Positions 8,327-17,057 of a stretch of DNA of 64,000 nt are shown piece after piece. The notes under the pieces are model-generated. The model saw only the letters and a list, made by a program, of their open reading frames with translations. It searched no databases and was not told the origin of the DNA. Source of the stretch: Bradyrhizobium sp. CCBAU 53340 (GTDB taxonomy: Bacteria; Pseudomonadota; Alphaproteobacteria; Rhizobiales; Xanthobacteraceae); contig NZ_CP030055.1 in NCBI RefSeq assembly GCF_015291645.1, positions 1,054,001 through 1,118,000 of the forward strand, read 5' to 3'. Both the position numbers and the translations under genes were made by a program. Position 1 is the stretch's first letter. Every line of letters begins with the position of its first letter.

Positions 8327-9013
8327 ATGCGCGTCTCGACAGCTTATTTCGTCGGCGCCGGAACGATCGTCGTCGCCATTGCCATTGGCCTTGGTGGTGG
8401 CATCGTCGCCGGCAACATCATGAATCCAATCGCGCCCAAGCAGGGGCCCGATACCAGCAGGATGGCGCAACGCAATGAGGCCGCTGCGCCGGCCGCGACG
8501 AATGCGCCCTCGGAGCGCGTGCAATATCTCTCGGGATCACAGGCATTCAGCGCGATGATTGCCGCACCGGCTCAGGCGCAGAATGAAGCCAAAGTCGACT
8601 CCAAGCCCGACTCGGGGACGGCGCAGGCCAATGCTGAGCCGTCGGCGCCGCCACCTCCGCAGGCAGCGGCTGTTGAGCCATCCAAGCCAACGCCATCGCC
8701 TCCGTCTCCGGCAAAGCCGGTCGAACAGCAGGCTTCCACAGAACCGGCATCCTCTCCCGACAATGCTTATGCCAAGGCCAGGGATTCTGACCTGAAGCGC
8801 GCCGCGTCCGAGCGGCGGCGGGCCGAGCGGCACGAGCGCTGGGCCGAGCGCCACCGCTATGATCAGCGCGATGCACGCGGCGGGCGCGATCAAACCAACT
8901 GGGATGACGTCGCGCGCAACATCCGCGAAGATTCCAGCGGACGCGACTATGCCAGCCGGCCGCGCAGCGGCTTCCCGCAAATCCGGCTGTTTGGCTCCGA
9001 CGATGATGATTAG
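8327..9013 (+). CDS. membrane-anchored Pro-rich hypothetical protein (228 aa)
   Basis: Begins MRVSTAYFVGAGTIVVAIAIGLGGGIVAGNIM, a single N-terminal transmembrane anchor. It continues with a long Ala/Pro/Ser-rich linker (about residues 80-150) and ends in a strongly charged tail rich in Arg, His and Asp (RRRAERHERWAERHRYDQRDARGGRD), closing with a DDDD cluster. This architecture is a periplasmic spacer with a charged tip; a cell-envelope structural role is possible. I chose the ATG at 8327 because the anchor starts directly there; the in-frame start at 8267 adds a hydrophilic leader that would disrupt export. No named family recognised. Confidence 0.7.
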   Translation: MRVSTAYFVGAGTIVVAIAIGLGGGIVAGNIMNPIAPKQGPDTSRMAQRNEAAAPAATNAPSERVQYLSGSQAFSAMIAAPAQAQNEAKVDSKPDSGTAQANAEPSAPPPPQAAAVEPSKPTPSPPSPAKPVEQQASTEPASSPDNAYAKARDSDLKRAASERRRAERHERWAERHRYDQRDARGGRDQTNWDDVARNIREDSSGRDYASRPRSGFPQIRLFGSDDDD

Positions 9014-9140
9014 CGCCCGACGCCGCCGCGCACGCGATCGTGAGCGGCGGTTCGTTTTGTGGCAGCGCTTGCCTCAATTTTCAACTTCCGGATGATCGCA
9101 GTGCGAGTCATGATTGACGCAGCCAGCCAGAGGCCGCGTC

Positions 9141-10883
9141 ATGGGAGTAGCGCTGCTAGCTTGGGGACGCTTCTTCGGTCCGCACGGCGAACGCGTCACC
9201 GTGCCGGCGCCGGTCGACGGACGCGGCGCGCCCTGGCTGCTCGATTTCCTGACCACCCATGCTCGCGCGCTGCGCAATGTCGGCTTTACCGCAATCCAGC
9301 TGCCGCCGACGTCGAAGGCGCAAGGCGGCGCGGGGCCTGGTTGTGACGGCTACGGCGTGTTCGATCCGCGCGACATCGGCAGCAAGAACCAGCAAGGCTT
9401 TGTCGCCACGCGCTACGGCGCCAAATCGTCGCTGACGCGCCTGGTCGCGGTCGCGCATGCCTGCGACATCGACGTCTATCTCGATCTCGTGCTGCATCAG
9501 CGCAGCGGCGAGAATGGCGGACCCGGCGTGTTTCGCTATCTCGGCGCGGACGGGCAGACGCTGAATGGACGGCACGCAACCTCGCCAGGCTGGTTTCGCG
9601 GCGTGCCGCCGGACGATCTGCCCGATGATGATGTGCCGAGCCCGCCCAACGATTTTCCTTTCGGCCGCGAACTGTCCTATCAGCGCTGCCGTCCGCCGCG
9701 CGTCACGATCGAGGATGCGCTCGACTTCGGCGAATGGGTGTTCCGCACCACGGGCGCGGACGGGGCGCGTTTCGACGACGTCAAGGGCACCTGGGCGCCC
9801 TTCGTGCACGAGTTCATGACCCATGGCGTGATGGCCTCGAAATTCTTCTACTCGGAGTATTTCGACGGCAATCGCGCCATCCTCAACGGTTGGGCGACGC
9901 AACCGCCGCTCAGCGGCCGGTCGCTCGTTGCCGACTTCCCGATGCATTGGGCGTTGCAGGCCGCCTGCGACGGCGGCAACGCGCGCGTGCTCGACGGCGC
10001 CGGCTATACGAGCTGGCGTCCGGATCTCACCTGCACCTTCGTCGACAATCCTGACACCGATACTTCACCGGGCCAGCAGGTCATCAGCAACAAGCTGCTC
10101 GCCTACGCCTTCCTGCTGTCAATCGAGGGCTACCCCTTCGTCTACGGTAAGGACTATTTCCCGCCGAGCGTCTGGCCCGGCGCTTACGGGCTGAAGCCGT
10201 GGATCGACAATCTAATCTGGATCCACGAGCATCTGGCGAACGGGCCGACCAGTGGTCGATTCGTGGACGACAAGGTGATCGTGCTCAACAGGACCGGCGC
10301 GCCCGGCCTGCTGACCGCGCTGAACTTCGACACCATGAACGCGCGCGCGATCAGCTGCCAGACCGCGTTCGGCGCCCATGTGCAGCTGCACGACTACACC
10401 GGCCATCATCCCGATATCTCAACCGATGAAAACGGCGTTGCGACCTTCACGATTCCGAGCAACGCCTTCAGCAAGGGACAGAGCTATCTGTGCTTCTCGC
10501 GCGCCGGCCTCAATCTCGCGTCGATCCGGCATCCGCGCCACACCACGCAGACGATCTTTGGCGCGGCGGATCTCGACACGCTGCCGGCGACCAATGCCGA
10601 GACCGAGGCGGCGCGGATCTGGATCGAGCAGGGCAGCAAGATCACCCTCCAGATCAGCCTCGATCGCCAGGGCCTATCGGCGGACGGCTCGCTCAAGGTG
10701 ACAGTCACCGATGCGCAGGGGCACGGCGTGCTCGAGACCGTGTGCCGCGGCGATCATGTCGGCGCGGAAGCAGCGGTCGGCGCGGGCGGCGAACATCATA
10801 TTCGCGTGGCGGGCCAACAGTTGCCGGCGCACGGCGCGACATTTTCGATCGATGTTACCTACCTTGCCCCACAAATCATTTGA
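9141..10883 (+). CDS. GH13 alpha-amylase-like protein with altered region I/IV histidines
   Basis: A 580-residue protein with a GH13 (beta/alpha)8 barrel. It shows GCDGYGVFDPRDIGS, the region I strand DVYLDLVLHQ (Asp115), region II GARFDDVKG with the candidate nucleophile Asp212, region III YSEYF with the candidate acid/base Glu239, and region IV FVDNPD with Asp305. The catalytic triad is present, but the two substrate-contacting histidines of regions I and IV are replaced (Gln120 and Pro304), so activity may be unusual. No signal peptide is seen. The ATG at 9141 has AGAGG 7 nt upstream; a TTG at 9114 would add nine residues. First gene of a tight three-gene operon. Confidence 0.78.
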   Translation: MGVALLAWGRFFGPHGERVTVPAPVDGRGAPWLLDFLTTHARALRNVGFTAIQLPPTSKAQGGAGPGCDGYGVFDPRDIGSKNQQGFVATRYGAKSSLTRLVAVAHACDIDVYLDLVLHQRSGENGGPGVFRYLGADGQTLNGRHATSPGWFRGVPPDDLPDDDVPSPPNDFPFGRELSYQRCRPPRVTIEDALDFGEWVFRTTGADGARFDDVKGTWAPFVHEFMTHGVMASKFFYSEYFDGNRAILNGWATQPPLSGRSLVADFPMHWALQAACDGGNARVLDGAGYTSWRPDLTCTFVDNPDTDTSPGQQVISNKLLAYAFLLSIEGYPFVYGKDYFPPSVWPGAYGLKPWIDNLIWIHEHLANGPTSGRFVDDKVIVLNRTGAPGLLTALNFDTMNARAISCQTAFGAHVQLHDYTGHHPDISTDENGVATFTIPSNAFSKGQSYLCFSRAGLNLASIRHPRHTTQTIFGAADLDTLPATNAETEAARIWIEQGSKITLQISLDRQGLSADGSLKVTVTDAQGHGVLETVCRGDHVGAEAAVGAGGEHHIRVAGQQLPAHGATFSIDVTYLAPQII

Positions 10884-10892
10884 GAGGGTCCC

Positions 10893-11360
10893 ATGTCGTT
10901 GCATCTGTTGTGGACTTCCGCCGACAGTCTGATTGTCGCCTTCGCGCTCGCATTCATCATGCCGCAGCGTCACGTCCTGCCGCTCGCGCTGATGTTCGGC
11001 CTCTGCGACGGGCTCGGTTCGGCACTCGGAGCCAGCGCGCCGCTCGCAGGCGGTCTTGCCGCGGTTCTGCTGATGGCGTGTGGCGCGACACTACTGTTGT
11101 GGCGATCCATCGCGCAACGTCTGCTCGACGCGCCGGGCTGGCTCTATGTGCTGCCGCCGCTGCTGGCGATCGACAATGTCGTGTTGCGCACGCCTGATGC
11201 GCCGCTCCTCGCGGCGCTGTCGAGCGCGATCATGGCCGGGCTCGGCTTCGGCTGCGGAGCCGCCGTGCTGAACTGGTGGCGCGCAGGCCTGCACGACGAA
11301 CGACCGCTGGCCGGCGTTTGCCTGATCGCGACCGGTAGCTTGCTCGTCTGGGGAGCCTGA
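10893..11360 (+). CDS. small multi-pass membrane protein, MntP-like
   Basis: The 155-residue product is almost entirely hydrophobic, with about five or six predicted helices. Motifs SADSLIVAFALAF near the start and FGLCDGLGSALG near residue 36 resemble the DxF and G-rich helices of MntP-type (LysE-superfamily) manganese exporters, and a third acidic helix reads LLAIDNVVL. It starts 9 bp after the amylase-like gene with GAGAGGG upstream, and ends 2 bp before the propeller gene, so it is clearly co-transcribed. The export role is inference. Confidence 0.65.
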   Translation: MSLHLLWTSADSLIVAFALAFIMPQRHVLPLALMFGLCDGLGSALGASAPLAGGLAAVLLMACGATLLLWRSIAQRLLDAPGWLYVLPPLLAIDNVVLRTPDAPLLAALSSAIMAGLGFGCGAAVLNWWRAGLHDERPLAGVCLIATGSLLVWGA

Positions 11361-11362
11361 CC

Positions 11363-13252
11363 ATGGCCGCCTCCGTCACCACCCGCAGCTACGATCTCGC
11401 CAGGACCGGCACGAACAACGCAGAGACGGTGCTGACCGCAACCGCGGTGCGCGCCAAGGGAATCGTAAAACTCTTCGGCATCCCCATTCCCGACGATCCC
11501 CGGCTCGAGGCGCAGCCGCTCGCGGTCGGCGGCGTCCGCACGGCCGACGGCAAGAGCCGCGACCTGATCTTCCAGGCCACCATGGGCAATTGGGTCTACG
11601 CTTTCGATGCGGTAACGGGCGAAAAAATCTGGGCGACAAATCTCGGCCGTCCCATCGTCGGAACGCCCGCCATCGATGGTCACATGACCAACGTCAATTG
11701 GGGAATCCTCTCGACCCCCGTGATCGACGAGGCCGCCGGCATTCTCTATGCGTGCGCCTGGATCAGCGACGACGGCAGCGTGGCCAAGGCCCAGCATTTT
11801 CTCGCAGCCTTGCGGATCAGCGACGGCTCGAAGGCGCACGATCTCCTCAATCTGGAGGGCGCGGTCTACACCCCGCCGGGCGGATTGCCGGTGCAGAAAT
11901 TCGTCTCGATCCAGCGCAAGCAACGCAGCGCGCTGACGCTGACGCAGAACCACGTGCTGATTCCCTTCGGCACGGTCAGGGAGACGTCGGCGGCGGCGCG
12001 GGGCTGGCTAATCGCGGTCGACGTTCATGCCTGGCATCTTGCGGCCGCGTGGTGCTCCACCGTGACGGGCTCGGGCGGCGGGCTATGGCAGAGCGGGGCC
12101 GGCCCCGCCATTGCCCCTGATGGTTCGATCTATGTCATCACCGGCAACGGCGCGTTCTCGCCGCAGCATGGCGATTTCGGCGAGAGCGTGGTGCGGCTGG
12201 CGCTGCACACCGGCGCTCACGCGCATTTCGAGGTGCTGTCGTGGTGGTCGCCGTGGACGGACGCCAACCGTGTCGGCGCTGCCGCCGCGGCCGCGGTTGA
12301 AGACGATGACGACGACGCGCACGCGCTGCCGTCGAACGTCTCGCTAACCGCGGTGATCGGCCATGCCAAGCGCATGGGAATGGCGCTCACGCCGCTTCAT
12401 GCGCGGGAGACGGCGCATGTGGCGGTGACGTCAGGGCCCGACGTCATGGATGCGGAGATTGCGCCGGTGGTGGCACGACATTTGGCCGGGATGAAGGAAT
12501 CGGCCTGGAGCGACCAGGATTTCGGATCGGGTGGTCCGGTCCATGTCGCATCGGCCCAGGCCGTGCTTGCGGCCGGCAAGGACGGCATTCTCTACACCGC
12601 CAACGCCGCGGCGCTCGGCGATACCCAGCAGGCTGACCTGTCGGCCGGTCACTTCGCTGCCAATTATGGCAAGCTCAAGATGCCGCCGATCCTCTATACG
12701 TATTTCGATCCCGCCGTGCCGCCGGCGCCGGCATCGCCGACGCAATTGAATCTGTTTCCGGGCGGTGCGACGCGGCATCTGCACGGAACGCCGCTGCTGT
12801 TCTCGTCCGCCACGCATGGGGTGATGCATATTGTCGGTGGTGAGAATAGTGCGCTCAGGGCCTGGTCGATCGCTCCAGACGGGACCTCGACCTATCTTGC
12901 CGGATCCAATGAGATCGCTTCGCCGCAATCGCCGCGGCCGTCAGGCGGCATGCCCGGCTGGAGCATCACACTCGCGGCCAATAACGGCGCTGACGCCATC
13001 GTCGTTGCGATGGTGCCTTACAAGGACAGCAACATGATGCTGAGCCCCGGCCGCTTCCTGGTCTATGACGCGCAGAATTTCGCGACCAATCCTGATGGCT
13101 CGAAGCGGATGCAGGTGATCTGGGACAGCGAGAATTGGGGCCCGGAGCACGCCTTCATGCATCCGAAGTTCAACCGTCCGATCGTCTGGAAAGGCCGGAT
13201 CTATCGCCCGACCTATAACGGACAGCTCGACGTCTATGGGCTGACGAATTAG
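11363..13252 (+). CDS. PQQ-type beta-propeller protein
   Basis: A 629-residue protein with repeated propeller blades. Characteristic PQQ-repeat text includes GNWVYAFDAVTGEKIWATNLGRPI (residues about 74-97) and later GKDGILYTANAAALG and SALRAWSIAPDG. There is no obvious signal peptide: the start MAASVTTRSYDLARTGTNNAET goes straight into the first blade. No cytochrome c motif was found. It is the last gene of the operon with the amylase-like and MntP-like genes. Whether it binds PQQ or is only a protein or sugar-binding scaffold cannot be told from the sequence. Confidence 0.75.
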   Translation: MAASVTTRSYDLARTGTNNAETVLTATAVRAKGIVKLFGIPIPDDPRLEAQPLAVGGVRTADGKSRDLIFQATMGNWVYAFDAVTGEKIWATNLGRPIVGTPAIDGHMTNVNWGILSTPVIDEAAGILYACAWISDDGSVAKAQHFLAALRISDGSKAHDLLNLEGAVYTPPGGLPVQKFVSIQRKQRSALTLTQNHVLIPFGTVRETSAAARGWLIAVDVHAWHLAAAWCSTVTGSGGGLWQSGAGPAIAPDGSIYVITGNGAFSPQHGDFGESVVRLALHTGAHAHFEVLSWWSPWTDANRVGAAAAAAVEDDDDDAHALPSNVSLTAVIGHAKRMGMALTPLHARETAHVAVTSGPDVMDAEIAPVVARHLAGMKESAWSDQDFGSGGPVHVASAQAVLAAGKDGILYTANAAALGDTQQADLSAGHFAANYGKLKMPPILYTYFDPAVPPAPASPTQLNLFPGGATRHLHGTPLLFSSATHGVMHIVGGENSALRAWSIAPDGTSTYLAGSNEIASPQSPRPSGGMPGWSITLAANNGADAIVVAMVPYKDSNMMLSPGRFLVYDAQNFATNPDGSKRMQVIWDSENWGPEHAFMHPKFNRPIVWKGRIYRPTYNGQLDVYGLTN

Positions 13253-13545
13253 CGAGATCTCTGCGCGTCCACAATCGTCGGATGGGCAAAGGCGCAAAAG
13301 CGCCGTGCCCACCAAACAGAAGTGATGGGCACGCTGTCGCTTTGCCCACCCCACGATACTAGATCGGTCAGCAGCACGCGCGGCGCGCCGGCGGCCAGCG
13401 CGCTGCGGGCCTCACCCAGCGTGCCGGCCGTGCGCGCCTCGTAGCCAGCTTTTACCAGCGCATCCTGAAGGCGCCAGCAGGTCGGAGCGTCGTCTTCGAC
13501 GAGGAGGATGGTGATGGCCTCACCGGTCTCGCCCTGGTCCGTCAT
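13249..13545 (-). pseudogene. truncated response-regulator receiver domain
   Basis: Starting at MTDQGETGE the frame encodes the first half of a receiver domain: ITILLVEDD (acidic pair), an alpha-helical LQDALVKAGYEARTA, then EARSALAAGAPRVLLTDL with the phospho-acceptor aspartate. Directly after TDL the sequence changes into the inverted-repeat element at 13271-13360, and the frame ends 30-odd residues later without the conserved Thr/Ser and Lys of a receiver. The gene was probably cut by arrival of the repeat, so the product should not fold. It overlaps the 3' end of the propeller gene by 4 bp on the opposite strand. Confidence 0.65.
13271..13360. repeat. inverted repeat with GGATGGGCAAAGGCG / CGCTTTGCCCACCC arms
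   Basis: Left side CGTCGGATGGGCAAA (about 13276-13290) pairs with TTTGCCCACCCCACG (13341-13355). Inner GCGCCGTGCCCACC pairs imperfectly with GATGGGCACGC. The element interrupts the receiver-domain fragment and is a third distinct intergenic repeat family in this window. Confidence 0.7.
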
Positions 13546-13620
13546 GATTATGGTCCCGGCCGCGTGTCCCCCGCGGCGCGCGCGCCACTCTAGCCGCGGC
13601 CATACGCGCGACACCCATAA

Positions 13621-16314
13621 TCATGGGGGCGGGGGCGCTGGCAACCGCTGGACTCGGATCGTCGCCGTTCCGCTGTTGTTTTTGTAGAACTGGACGCGCC
13701 GGCCCTGGACCGGAACGAGCCAGCGCGGCGCATGCCGCGTCGACATCAGGCGCGGGAAGATCTGGACGGCGTCGTTGACGTAGAAGAACAGCTCGCCGGC
13801 CTCCGGCGCCTCGAACTCCGCGACGAACAGCTCGGACAATCCCTGCCTGTGCCAGAGCGCGCGCGCCGCCGGCAGCGCGGCTTGCGGGATCGGCTCGAAA
13901 TCCCCGAACGGTTTCCACACGCGGTTCAATTCGCTGCCCGGCGTCTTGAACTCCGCTGAGTCCTCGACATGAACAGGGTAGTTGTCCTTGCTGTCGTCCT
14001 CATAGTCCGGCACCGTCGCGTTGACCCGCCGCGGCAGGTCGCTCGCCGGCAACCCGTTGATGGCTTGCAGCGGCAGATCGTACGATCCGCGTGCGCCGAT
14101 CCGCACGATCGGCTGGAACCAGTCGGCGCCCTGGAGCCGCAGGATGGGAACGGCGAGGCGATGGGTCGGATCCGGCGGGGTCCTGAATCCGTTCAGGCCG
14201 GTCATGATGGTGCGGTCGAACCACGGATCGGCCATCTCGATCCAGACGCGGTATTTGCGGCCCTTCTCGACCGCGAGGCGGCTGGCCCAGCAGAAATCGC
14301 TGACGTCGAACAATTCGCCGCCGCGCGCCGTCGCCGGCGTGTCGCCGACAGCTTGCGTCGATGCGCTGCTCTTGCAGAAATCGCCGACGCCCGCGCGCCA
14401 GTCGAAATAGCCGCGGGACAGGAGCAGCAGACCGGAGCCGAAAATGGCGGCGAGGAAAATCGCAGGCATCAGGACGTTGGTGAAGGCCATGCGCACCGGC
14501 CAGGCATGCAATCGCATCCAGCGGCCGATTGCGAGCAGCCAGCCGGATTTGCTGACCCGCTTTCGCGATGCCATCCGGTCGGGGCGGTACCAGGCGAGGC
14601 GAGCGCGCTCCTGAATGCTGTCGCGCAGCGCCGCATTCCTGTTCCAGGCGATCAGGATGATGAGGACGAGGACTGTGGTCAGGAAGGGATAGTAGAGCGC
14701 AATGGCAAGCCACGGCGCCGTGTAGGATGGCAGCACGCTCGCGAGCAGATCGGCGAACGGCTTGACGACGGTGCTCGTGCCGTTGTCGATCGCAGTGATC
14801 CATTTGAGCAGGGCGGTATCTTCGAGCCCGTGCGCCTTGGACGATCCTACGACGGTGCGTGCGATCCAGGGCCATGCGGCGAAGACGATGAGCGCGATCA
14901 CCAGCGAGAAATAGGCCACGCGGCGCCACCACACGGTGTCGAGGACCTGCCGCGCCATCTCGGGATTTGGCGGGCTCATCGCCATGAACGCGTCGGCTTC
15001 GGCTGCCTTGCGACCATCGCCTTCCCGCTTCGCATAGGCGGACCGCATGGCCTTGCGCGTCTCGTCCCGCGTCAGCGGCAGCACCTGTCCGTCCGGCAGC
15101 AGCACCCTCGCACTGGCCGGCAGCATCAGGGGAGCGTAATTGTCGCATCCGTGCAGCATGCGTTCGACCACGCCGAAGTGCACCACCGGCGCCCCGCCAT
15201 CCTCGGCGCGGTCATGGATCGGCCGCGGGCCGTAGCGATACAGCACGCCGGCGCCGCTGCGTGAATCGTGCATCGGCCCGATGGCCGACTGGTACTCGCG
15301 GAAATGCTCGATCGTGCCGTCCTGGAAACGGAGCTGGCTGCCGAGTTGCTCGGCCATCCACACCAGCGGCACGAAAGACAAGGTGGATTCCGGATAGCCG
15401 CCGCCGATATCGGAATGCACGCCCGCGAACCACACTTCCTTGACGATCTGCCCCTTGGCAAGGTCGGCCTGGTCGATGCGTAGCGGATGAAAGGTGGTGC
15501 GTTCGTCGTCAAGCGCCAGCGCATGGCAGGCGTGCTTCACCTTGTCGGAGAGCCGGTAGTTTCTGAACGAGATCGGCCAGATCGCCCAGTCGATCGCGAC
15601 ACGGAGCTCCTCGACCGGTACGCCGAACGCCTCGACGGTGTCGAACAGGCCGAGGAATTCGATCTTGATGTCCTTGCGGCCGTCCATGGCCTCGCGAACC
15701 TTCGCGTAGGAGCGATGTCGGAAGACGAGGTCATAAAGATAGATCAGGACGTCGCGGATCCAGCGCACGATCCAGATCGTCGGCAGGCTGCGATAACCGA
15801 CCGACTCCTTGCGATACTCACGCCAGGCGGCCATCGTATTGCGCTGCATCTCCGCATGCGACACCGCGACCTTGTCGATCACCGCCGGCACCAGCCCCTG
15901 GCTCGCGATCAATGCCGCCAGCGTGCGCGCGGTGAAGGCGCCGCGGCTGAAGCCGAAGATGTAGATCTCGTCGCCGGGTCGCCAGTTCCAGCACAGGAAG
16001 CGATAGAGCTTGCGAACGTTCGCCGGCACGCCGATGCCGGTGGCGCCATCGAGCGCGGCGAGCGGCGCCCAGCCGGCGGTGCCGACGCCCTTGATGTAGT
16101 AGGCGATCTGGTCGGGCTGGGTGTGGTCGAGCGCCTCGTAGAGTCGCCAGACGCTGGATTCCTGGGTCGTGAAGGCGTTGCCGGTGCCGTCGGCGAACAG
16201 CACCAGCTTGCGCCCTTTCGGCGCGCCGGCCGCAGTCGCGTCGGAAACTGGATCGTCGTGCGTATGGTCCGGCCTTGCAGGACCGTCATGCAACGCCCCG
16301 TCCTGGTGCGTCAT
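13621..16314 (-). CDS. DUF2235 family alpha/beta-hydrolase with membrane segments
   Basis: An 897-residue protein. The N-terminal domain (about residues 35-400) is DUF2235, the fold shared with T6SS Tle1-type phospholipases: KLVLFADGTGN near 37-46 and the nucleophile elbow GFSRGAF with Ser123, then FLGLFDTVEAFGVP and WFAGVHSDIGGGYPE with the His/Asp-type motif. Three hydrophobic segments follow in the middle (around VAYFSLVIALIVFAAW, WLAIALYYPFLTTVLVLIILIAW, VLMPAIFLAAIFGSGLLLL). The C-terminal 200 residues look like a beta-rich soluble domain ending QRLPAPPPP. The start at 16314 has a strong GGGAGGGG upstream. No T6SS genes lie nearby, so a housekeeping or self-acting lipid hydrolase is as likely as an effector. 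Confidence 0.82.
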   Translation of the reverse strand: MTHQDGALHDGPARPDHTHDDPVSDATAAGAPKGRKLVLFADGTGNAFTTQESSVWRLYEALDHTQPDQIAYYIKGVGTAGWAPLAALDGATGIGVPANVRKLYRFLCWNWRPGDEIYIFGFSRGAFTARTLAALIASQGLVPAVIDKVAVSHAEMQRNTMAAWREYRKESVGYRSLPTIWIVRWIRDVLIYLYDLVFRHRSYAKVREAMDGRKDIKIEFLGLFDTVEAFGVPVEELRVAIDWAIWPISFRNYRLSDKVKHACHALALDDERTTFHPLRIDQADLAKGQIVKEVWFAGVHSDIGGGYPESTLSFVPLVWMAEQLGSQLRFQDGTIEHFREYQSAIGPMHDSRSGAGVLYRYGPRPIHDRAEDGGAPVVHFGVVERMLHGCDNYAPLMLPASARVLLPDGQVLPLTRDETRKAMRSAYAKREGDGRKAAEADAFMAMSPPNPEMARQVLDTVWWRRVAYFSLVIALIVFAAWPWIARTVVGSSKAHGLEDTALLKWITAIDNGTSTVVKPFADLLASVLPSYTAPWLAIALYYPFLTTVLVLIILIAWNRNAALRDSIQERARLAWYRPDRMASRKRVSKSGWLLAIGRWMRLHAWPVRMAFTNVLMPAIFLAAIFGSGLLLLSRGYFDWRAGVGDFCKSSASTQAVGDTPATARGGELFDVSDFCWASRLAVEKGRKYRVWIEMADPWFDRTIMTGLNGFRTPPDPTHRLAVPILRLQGADWFQPIVRIGARGSYDLPLQAINGLPASDLPRRVNATVPDYEDDSKDNYPVHVEDSAEFKTPGSELNRVWKPFGDFEPIPQAALPAARALWHRQGLSELFVAEFEAPEAGELFFYVNDAVQIFPRLMSTRHAPRWLVPVQGRRVQFYKNNSGTATIRVQRLPAPPPP

Positions 16315-16498
16315 GGACCCCTCCCGAAATGCAGTTGAGGATGCTTCAAGCCCCGCTCGGCCGGCATCCCAAAAATTCAATCAGTGGTTTCGCGATGAAG
16401 TAACGGATGTATTTCGCCCATGATCACGCTCAAGTAGCAATGAGGATCGCGCCGTCCCGCTCCGGCTGACTATGATCTGCACCACAATCGGCGAAAAA

Positions 16499-16522
16499 AA
16501 TGCCCGGGTATGCCCGGGCATT
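16499..16522 (-). terminator. strong rho-independent terminator reading leftward
   Basis: Perfect arms AATGCCCGGG (16499-16508) and CCCGGGCATT (16513-16522) with loop TATG. On the minus strand the hairpin is followed by a run of T residues (the A-run at 16494-16500). It would end transcripts coming from the small minus-strand gene at 16730-16963, although about 200 bp of untranslated or unidentified sequence lies between. The remaining 16315-16490 region shows nothing I can support. Confidence 0.75.
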
Positions 16523-16729
16523 CTCCTGTTTGTGAAGCGGCCGCGATTGCGAAGCGCGGTCGTCCGGCCCTATTTTCCGTTGCCGCGGCGGGCGCCGCCC
16601 CGCGAAGGCCGCATCAGCGACAATCGCGTTTGCCTGCGGCTTCAACGATCTCTCATGTTTCAACCGCTGCTTTCGCCGCAGGTTCGGGCTGACGCCGACC
16701 GCGGCGCGGGGGGAAGTGAGGGATCGCGC

Positions 16730-16963
16730 CTACGACGCTTCTACGCGCGGCGGCGGATAGCGCCGCGCCAGCATCGACAGCGGCAGGCGCCGCTCGTCAG
16801 CCGACAGCTCCCGCCAGGCCAGCACCAGCGGCCGCTTCCAGTCGCCGACGCCGAAATCCATCGACTCCCATTTCTGCGGCTCGGGCCCCTCCAGGCCGCG
16901 GACCCAGACGAAGTAGCGGGGCAGGTCGCCGGCATCCGTTTCGGTCGTGGGTCTCCTGGCCAT
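16730..16963 (-). CDS. small conserved hypothetical protein (77 aa)
   Basis: Encodes MARRPTTETDAGDLPRYFVW..., a soluble 77-residue protein rich in Trp and Arg (FVWVRGLEGPEPQKW, DWKRPLVLAWREL) ending RRYPPPRVEAS. Composition and length suggest a compact conserved domain rather than a chance frame. A GTG one codon upstream is an alternative start. It is divergent from the DUF6314-like gene at 17058, with 94 bp between starts. Function unknown. Confidence 0.6.
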   Translation of the reverse strand: MARRPTTETDAGDLPRYFVWVRGLEGPEPQKWESMDFGVGDWKRPLVLAWRELSADERRLPLSMLARRYPPPRVEAS

Positions 16964-17057
16964 CACATGCTCACTGCATCGACACGTATCCGCCCCAGGA
17001 TATAGGTACTGGCCCGGCAAAGTCGAACGCGTCGCTGGTGGTCGAGGCCCGAAGGAT

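Noticed and set aside
10490..11197. 235-codon plus-strand frame overlapping the amylase-like and MntP-like genes
   Set aside because: Arg-rich shadow frame; both overlapped genes have family features.
13969..15264. 431-codon plus-strand frame inside the DUF2235 gene
   Set aside because: Antisense shadow; the minus-strand gene has clear catalytic and membrane motifs.
16430..16663. 77-codon minus-strand frame across the terminator
   Set aside because: Reads through the strong hairpin and T run; no ribosome-binding site or family text.
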